From: Campylobacterales bacterium
Lineage (GTDB): Bacteria > Campylobacterota_A > Desulfurellia > JAADFJ01
Assembly (NCBI GenBank): GCA_027080125.1
Contig: JALWSW010000131.1
Location: 1-5,255 of the forward strand
DNA: 5,255 nt
Direction of reading: 5' to 3'
In this document: positions 1 to 3,800 of the stretch, piece by piece
Position numbering within the stretch: the first letter of the stretch is position 1
How the letters are laid out: each line of letters opens with the position of its first letter
Notes under the pieces: generated by a model
Databases searched by the model: none
What the model was told of the DNA's origin: nothing
Seen by the model: only the letters and a program-made list of their open reading frames with translations
Program-made: the position numbers and the translations under genes

Positions 1-151
1 TCAGGTCCTGAAACATGCTCGCTGTCAGAGCCGTATCCTCGCAATGTTTCATGATGAGATCGATTTTGTTAGCTTTCGGATTAATTTTCTTTTGCAATGT
101 TTTCGGCATAAATATTCTCGTGAACTCTGTTTTTGCCTCAGTCCATGTCAA
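1..151 (-). CDS. possible partial ORF, 3' end beyond the left edge, unrecognised
   Basis: After the stop of the Sel1-repeat gene (TAG, 173-175) the same frame stays open to the left edge, about 57 codons. Possible starts are TTG at 149-151, which gives about 50 visible residues, and ATG at 107-109, which gives 36. Neither has a convincing ribosome binding site. The translation is hydrophilic and lysine-rich, with short stretches such as TWTEAKTEF and MKHCEDTALTASMFQDL, and has no membrane segment. I do not recognise it. An open run of this length in fairly AT-rich DNA is somewhat unlikely by chance, but not decisive. It could be the start of another gene of the cluster or of unrelated flanking DNA. 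The last complete codon visible is at 2-4. Confidence 0.3.
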   Translation of the reverse strand, partial: MTWTEAKTEFTRIFMPKTLQKKINPKANKIDLIMKHCEDTALTASMFQDL

Positions 152-172
152 ATAAATGTAAAAGCACTGACC

Positions 173-820
173 CTATGGCTGACACACATCCGGCGTCTTT
201 TTGCATAAAACATATAGGTTATGCTTTGCGTTTAAATCACCTTTTTTAACCGCTTTTTTCCAATATGAATATGCCATGCCCTTATTTTTACGAACGCCTT
301 TGCCTGCGTTATACAGAACGCCAAGGTTGTTGCATCCTGCGGCAATTCCGCCGTTGCAAGCTGATTCAAACAATCTTGCGGCTTTGTTGTAATTCTGCTT
401 TACGCCTTTGCCCGATTGATATAGAAGACCCATATTATAACAACCTACAAGAACGCTGCCGTTGCAGGATTGTTTGTATAATTTAAATGCTTTGTTGTAA
501 TTCTGCTTTACACCTTTGCCGAAATGATAAAGAACTCCGAGGTTGTAGCATGCGGAAACAGCTCCCGTATCGCAGGCTTTCTTGTAGAGTTTTGCCGCTT
601 TTGAATAATTTTGTTCAACGCCTTGACCGAATTCGTAAAGAACTCCGAGGTTGTAGCATCCGTAGGCATTGGATTTGCCGCACATAATTTTAAAGTCTTT
701 TGCCGCCGCACTATAGTCTTTTTTGTGATATGCGTTAATTCCATCGTTTAACAAATTTGCATTTGCGGTAGCGATGGAAAAAATCAATGTTAGCAATGTA
801 AATACTATCTTTTTACCCAT
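173..820 (-). CDS. exported cysteine-rich Sel1-like repeat (SLR/Hcp-type) protein
   Basis: This 215-residue product has an N-terminal signal peptide: basic MGKK, a hydrophobic stretch, and a likely cleavage after about residue 21 in an ANA context. The rest is a run of Sel1-like repeats of 36 residues with the pattern C-x7-C-x2-(L/M)G-x-LY-x2-G-x-GV-x3-Y-x-KA. Cys pairs, numbered from the ATG, are at 47/55, 83/91, 119/127 and 155/163. A fifth unit lacks the pair, and two more Cys (206, 213) sit at the C-terminus. The layout matches Helicobacter cysteine-rich proteins (Hcp), where each pair forms a disulfide within an alpha/alpha repeat. These are protein-protein interaction scaffolds, here presumably periplasmic or secreted. 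The start is the ATG at 818-820, because AAAGGAGG lies at 825-832; the TTG three bases upstream is too close to it. It follows the 238-residue membrane protein by 14 nt. The family call is firm; the role in conjugation is inferred from context. Confidence 0.9.
   Translation of the reverse strand: MGKKIVFTLLTLIFSIATANANLLNDGINAYHKKDYSAAAKDFKIMCGKSNAYGCYNLGVLYEFGQGVEQNYSKAAKLYKKACDTGAVSACYNLGVLYHFGKGVKQNYNKAFKLYKQSCNGSVLVGCYNMGLLYQSGKGVKQNYNKAARLFESACNGGIAAGCNNLGVLYNAGKGVRKNKGMAYSYWKKAVKKGDLNAKHNLYVLCKKTPDVCQP
227..690 (-). repeat. 108-bp tandem repeats encoding Sel1-like units
   Basis: The Sel1 repeat array is also a DNA repeat with a 108-bp period (36 codons). A 24-nt stretch at 528-551 recurs identically at 636-659, and the stretch at 381-412 matches 489-520 at 31 of 32 positions. 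Both pairs are exactly 108 bp apart. This near-identity between neighbouring units points to fairly recent duplication or gene conversion, so copy number may vary between strains. Confidence 0.85.
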
Positions 821-834
821 CAATCCTCCTTTGT

Positions 835-1551
835 TTACTCATCGAATTTGCTTCTTCTGATTTTTTTGAAATAGTGTGAAATAAACAGCGCTGCAATCGG
901 AATCATTATCAGCAGAAATGATGCGACACCTACAACAACCGCAGAAATTAAAAGCACATCTCTAAATTTCATAATGAAATAATATGCCGGAACAAGATTT
1001 ACAGTTTGCATATATTTATGAATAAACTGCAATACCGCAATAACATGCTGCGGAGTTGACTCTATATATATCCAATTGAAAAGCAGAAATATTATAAAGA
1101 ATTTTAGCAACGCTCCAAAAGCAAGACCGCCGAAAAGGTTCTGTATCATTCCTTTCGAAACGGTTCCTACATAGCTGTTTCTTAATGATGTCAAAAACAA
1201 TCCGTATCCGAGCGAAAAAGACAAAGATAGAATAATAGCATATACTTCATCGAAGAATGTAGGTTGAGCATCTCCGAATATTTTTATTACTTTTTCTATA
1301 ACACCTATTGCAAGAGGAGTTAAAAGAGCCATAAAAAAACCGCTTATAAAGGCATTTCTGAAACCTATGGCAAAAAAATCAAGACGCTGTTTAACGCTAA
1401 GATACTGTTTCGAAAGCGTCTCGGACATAGATTCTTCCATTGCAGCTACATGTTGAATTTCATCTACTGCCATAAGAAGATTAAGCGGTTTGCCTAATTT
1501 ATTGCCGCTGTTGGTAACTACGACATCACCGCCGCCGTCTTTACCAGCCAT
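835..1551 (-). CDS. unrecognised 238-residue multi-spanning inner-membrane protein of the transfer cluster
   Basis: I do not recognise this protein. It has a hydrophilic N-terminal region of about 58 residues, beginning with a Gly-rich MAGKDGGGDV and followed by a charged, probably helical stretch. About four hydrophobic segments follow, at roughly residues 60-84, 103-123, 137-162 and 198-224, then a short basic tail (KKIRRSKFDE). There is no signal peptide and no Cys. The start is ATG 1549-1551, preceded by GAGG about 7 nt upstream; a TTG 12 nt earlier leaves no room for a ribosome binding site. The upstream gene's TGA (1560-1562) overlaps this GAGG, leaving an 8-nt gap, so translational coupling is likely. 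Its place between a small membrane protein and an exported Sel1 protein suggests an envelope or T4SS accessory role. That is context only, as no known Tra motif is visible. Confidence 0.8.
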   Translation of the reverse strand: MAGKDGGGDVVVTNSGNKLGKPLNLLMAVDEIQHVAAMEESMSETLSKQYLSVKQRLDFFAIGFRNAFISGFFMALLTPLAIGVIEKVIKIFGDAQPTFFDEVYAIILSLSFSLGYGLFLTSLRNSYVGTVSKGMIQNLFGGLAFGALLKFFIIFLLFNWIYIESTPQHVIAVLQFIHKYMQTVNLVPAYYFIMKFRDVLLISAVVVGVASFLLIMIPIAALFISHYFKKIRRSKFDE

Positions 1552-1559
1552 TGCTATCC

Positions 1560-1871
1560 TCAAAAGACATGAAGAAATCCTCCAAAATAAGCGAAAAATA
1601 TTGCTATCAGCAAAAAGCCGATAAAACCGCCAAGATTATCTTTTCTTGCAATCAGCCAAAAAGCCAAGATTAAAGATACTCCAGACAATATTTTTGCTCC
1701 AACACCGAGAAAAGCAGTGTGAAAAAGATGCTGCCATACAACAGTCCATTTTTCAGAGCTTACATAATGCAACGGATTAAATATTTCAATAAATCCCGGC
1801 ATCATACGCAAACTGCCGCGATGGTTACGCGGCAGTTTGAAGTAAGAGGATAGTAATGAAACGGGGAACAT
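1560..1871 (-). CDS. unrecognised small membrane protein (81-103 residues, start uncertain)
   Basis: The C-terminal two thirds hold a hydrophobic or amphipathic stretch and two clear membrane segments, at about residues 57-75 and 80-100 of the long form. They are separated by a short charged turn, ARKDN. Size and two-helix topology are similar to pilins or small T4SS channel subunits, but there is no sequence signature to support either. The start is unclear. ATG 1869-1871 lies 7 nt after the dsbC-like stop, and its only ribosome binding site candidate (GGAGG, within the end of the dsbC-like gene) is 14 nt away. The tandem ATGs at 1800-1805 would give about 81 residues starting MMPGFIEIF, but they have no ribosome binding site and directly follow a strong hairpin (1809-1839). 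If the short form is real, the hairpin is intergenic. Its stop lies 8 nt before the next start. Existence of a gene is likely; its function is unknown. Confidence 0.7.
   Translation of the reverse strand: MFPVSLLSSYFKLPRNHRGSLRMMPGFIEIFNPLHYVSSEKWTVVWQHLFHTAFLGVGAKILSGVSLILAFWLIARKDNLGGFIGFLLIAIFFAYFGGFLHVF
1809..1839. promoter_or_regulatory. perfect 12-bp GC-rich hairpin between or within the dsbC-like and small membrane genes
   Basis: Positions 1809-1820 (CAAACTGCCGCG) are exactly complementary to 1828-1839 (CGCGGCAGTTTG), with a 7-nt loop. The core is strikingly GC-rich for this AT-rich window. Only three T residues follow the GC core in either direction, so it is a poor intrinsic terminator. 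An attenuator, an mRNA processing or stability element, or a translation-control hairpin fits better. It ends 4 nt before the tandem ATGs at 1800-1805. The hairpin is seen directly; its role is inferred. Confidence 0.6.
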
Positions 1872-1878
1872 ATTGGGT

Positions 1879-2658
1879 TTATTTGCCTCCTTTCATCATA
1901 TTTTCCAATCCTGTCGGATTAGCGCCAACCATCTTTTGACCGGTTCTTGCGAAAATAAACGTCGGAGTCCCCGTTACCCCAAGGTTTTGAGCCATTTGGT
2001 TGGCTTTTTTCACATATTCGTCGCCTTTTTTGCACGTTTTTGTTCCAAGATTATTCATAAAATAATCAACGAACGGTCTATGTTTACAGATAAAGTCAGA
2101 TGTTTTTTTAGGGCTTGACGGTCTCTCAAAGGAAAAGAATATCAGTTTAACCGTATAACCGTATTTATCTGCAAACTTTTTCACAACAGGCTTCATCCGT
2201 TCGCAAAACGGGCAGTTGGGGTCGGCTATTTCGTAAACTAATCTGCCTTTTTTTGCATGTTTCGGCGTATAGGTTGCAGCGATAACCTTGTTTATGGACT
2301 TTTTATATTTTTTCCAGGTTGAAGCAAATTGACTGTTGGATATGTTTTGCATTATATCAGCAGTAAGGTTTTTTCTGTTCTTAAATATCGATCCGGCAAT
2401 AACAAAATCTTTCGTGGTATAAAATACGATTGTTTGATTGCCTCTCGGAGTATTTATTTTAGTTTCAACCTGACATAATCTGTTATTCATAATTGACTTT
2501 TTGTCGATAATATTTGGAGCAATTCCTATGTTTGTTTGAAGACTCTTTGCAGCAGAATCGCAAACACCGGCGTTTGCGTTAATTGCCGCTACAGAAAAAG
2601 CCAATCCTAATGTCCCCGCAATAAAGCCTCGATAGGCTTGCGTTGCAAACTTACGCAT
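1879..2658 (-). CDS. dsbC: DsbC-like periplasmic thiol:disulfide isomerase (TrbB/DsbC role)
   Basis: This 259-residue exported thioredoxin-fold protein has a signal peptide of about 30 residues (basic start, hydrophobic core, ANA before residue 31). An N-terminal region of about 100 residues carries two Cys (33, 62), in the position of the DsbC dimerisation domain. The thioredoxin domain has the active site DPNCPFCERM with Cys 149 and 152, and a cis-proline loop TGTP at 229-232. A further Cys pair (191, 209) may match the structural disulfide of DsbC. The catalytic motif is CPFC rather than the usual CGYC. Length is in the DsbC range. F-type conjugation regions encode a DsbC homologue (TrbB, or DsbC in SXT-type elements) that helps fold cysteine-rich Tra proteins such as TraN, so its presence here fits. 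The start ATG overlaps the previous gene's end by 8 nt and has GAGGAGG at 2668-2674. Confidence 0.9.
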   Translation of the reverse strand: MRKFATQAYRGFIAGTLGLAFSVAAINANAGVCDSAAKSLQTNIGIAPNIIDKKSIMNNRLCQVETKINTPRGNQTIVFYTTKDFVIAGSIFKNRKNLTADIMQNISNSQFASTWKKYKKSINKVIAATYTPKHAKKGRLVYEIADPNCPFCERMKPVVKKFADKYGYTVKLIFFSFERPSSPKKTSDFICKHRPFVDYFMNNLGTKTCKKGDEYVKKANQMAQNLGVTGTPTFIFARTGQKMVGANPTGLENMMKGGK

Positions 2659-3043
2659 TTATTACTTCCTCCTCTTGATTTTCAGTTTCTTTTTCAGTTT
2701 CCTTTTCGGTTTGTTCTTTTTTCTTAAATATCTTTGGTTCTTTGTATTTAATATTTGTCAACTTGCATATTCTTTTTGCATAGTCATTAAAATCATATAA
2801 GATATTGTTGTATTCTTTAATAAACAGTTCTCCGTCTTCAAATGAATATTGCAATCCCATTCCGTCTCTTAGTCTTCTCATAGCTTTATCAATTGAAGTA
2901 GCTATGTTAAATAACTCGTGAGTGTCATTTGATCTTACAATCATAACTCTTGAGTTCCTTTCCTTCGCAAGATTGATTCTTCTTTCTTGCCTTTCTTGCA
3001 TCATTGTTGTAAAATCTTTTTTCTCCACATTTCCTACTGACAT
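2651..3043 (-). CDS. unrecognised 130-residue charged cytoplasmic protein
   Basis: I do not recognise this protein. It has no signal peptide, membrane segment or metal-binding motif; its single Cys is near residue 93. The N-terminus is strongly charged and probably helical (MMQERQERRINLAKERN). The middle (residues about 30-105) looks like a folded domain with aromatic-rich stretches. The tail is a Glu/Lys-rich low-complexity segment with EKET repeated in tandem near residues 114-121. The start ATG is preceded by AAGGAGG, which begins inside the TAA of the OmpA-family gene (TAAGGAGG). The end overlaps the dsbC-like start by 8 nt (ATGCGTAA). This tight packing between two envelope genes argues that it is real and co-translated. 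It might be a cytoplasmic adaptor or regulator of the transfer apparatus, but nothing in the sequence says so. Confidence 0.82.
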   Translation of the reverse strand: MSVGNVEKKDFTTMMQERQERRINLAKERNSRVMIVRSNDTHELFNIATSIDKAMRRLRDGMGLQYSFEDGELFIKEYNNILYDFNDYAKRICKLTNIKYKEPKIFKKKEQTEKETEKETENQEEEVINA

Positions 3044-3052
3044 AAAACCTCC

Positions 3053-3688
3053 TTAATTTTTAGTGACAATTGCTCTTCGACTGGCTTTGTCGCTTTTTTC
3101 GGTTAAATATTTACCATAACTTGTTTTGACTAATACTTTGACGCCTTTTTTTCTTAAATAGCTTGCAACCGATTCCGCCCTTTTTTTAGCAAGAATATCA
3201 TTGTATTGATGAGAACCTGTACAATCGGTAAAACCTTCGACCGTTGCTTCTTTGCTTGTCTTGGCAAACTCATCAAGAAGTTTTTTTCCTGCTCTATTTA
3301 TCTGATAACTATCAAAAGGAAAATAGATGTTCAGCCTTGTTTGCGAATTGGCAGGTTTGTTATTTATTGATACGACTTGATTTTTTCGAAGTATTACAGG
3401 CGCAGGTAATTGACCGAAGGATTTTTTGATACGCCTGAGTATCGACTTACCGGCAGAGTTTAACATAGCATGCAAGATAGAAAACTGCTGCGTATTCTTA
3501 TAATTTGCGTAGATAATTGTTTGAGGTTTGCAATTATCGCAAATGACGAATTGATCTGTTGTTTTAAATGTTACTACATCAGTTTTAGCATGATAAGGTA
3601 TATACGCAATTACAGACGCTCTACCAATATTTTGCGCTATTATAACAATGATTGATGCTACAATGATTTTAATAATTTTTTTTCGCAT
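3053..3688 (-). CDS. OmpA C-terminal-domain (peptidoglycan-binding) envelope protein
   Basis: This 211-residue protein starts with a basic MRKK and a hydrophobic segment to about residue 28, either a signal peptide or a membrane anchor. A middle region of about 85 residues follows, which I do not recognise; it includes a CxxC (CDNC, residues 50-53). Residues about 119-210 match the OmpA/MotB C-terminal domain, with FPFDS near 123-127, GFTD at 152-155, YND at 162-164, the LAKKRAESV helix at 166-174 and ASRRA near the end. The conserved Asp and Arg that hold diaminopimelate in this family are present (Asp155, Arg170 as judged from motif position). It probably tethers the transfer apparatus to the cell wall. 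An OmpA protein is not a core F-type Tra component, so its role is inferred from operon position. The start ATG has AAGGAGG 4 nt upstream. Confidence 0.88.
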   Translation of the reverse strand: MRKKIIKIIVASIIVIIAQNIGRASVIAYIPYHAKTDVVTFKTTDQFVICDNCKPQTIIYANYKNTQQFSILHAMLNSAGKSILRRIKKSFGQLPAPVILRKNQVVSINNKPANSQTRLNIYFPFDSYQINRAGKKLLDEFAKTSKEATVEGFTDCTGSHQYNDILAKKRAESVASYLRKKGVKVLVKTSYGKYLTEKSDKASRRAIVTKN

Positions 3689-3800
3689 AAATCCTCCTTC
3701 TTTTGTGAGGGGGATATTAAATGCCGGGGGTAATCTTTTTAGACAAACATTTAATATCCCTCTACTATATAAATTATCTTAAAGGGTTTTGGGGGGACTT
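3689..3800 (-). promoter_or_regulatory. intergenic leader with a 13-bp inverted repeat before the OmpA-family gene
   Basis: This is the only sizeable gap in the cluster. Positions 3711-3723 (GGGATATTAAATG) are perfectly complementary to 3748-3760, with a 24-nt loop, and one outer pair is added after a mismatch or wobble. In the transcript the second arm ends in a C-run just before the ribosome binding site (AAGGAGG, 3692-3698). No U-tract follows, so this is not a standard terminator for traN. An AT-rich stretch around 3763-3778 contains TATAGT-like -10 candidates on the minus strand but has no good -35 box. A processing site or a leader controlling the downstream genes is possible. The repeat is seen directly; its function is unknown. 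Confidence 0.5.

Noticed and set aside
201..744. Several open frames on the plus strand and one in another minus frame over the Sel1 gene
   Set aside because: They exist because the 108-bp tandem repeat keeps alternative frames open. They have no family signature or ribosome binding site support and lie over a well-supported gene.
1809..1839. Intrinsic terminator ending the operon after the dsbC-like gene
   Set aside because: The stem is strong but only three T residues follow on either strand, and tightly packed genes continue downstream in the same direction.
1873..2118. Plus-strand open frame over the end of the dsbC-like gene
   Set aside because: Antisense shadow of a clear thioredoxin-fold gene, with no ribosome binding site or recognisable product.
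3244..3655. Two plus-strand open frames over the OmpA-family gene
   Set aside because: Antisense shadows without any domain or translation signals.
3784..3796. G-runs on the plus strand (GGG and a run of six G, with others at 3709-3713 and 3726-3730) as a quadruplex or phase-variable tract
   Set aside because: Runs are short and the spacing between the pairs is too long for a compact quadruplex. Six bases is short for slippage switching, and the main run is outside any coding sequence.
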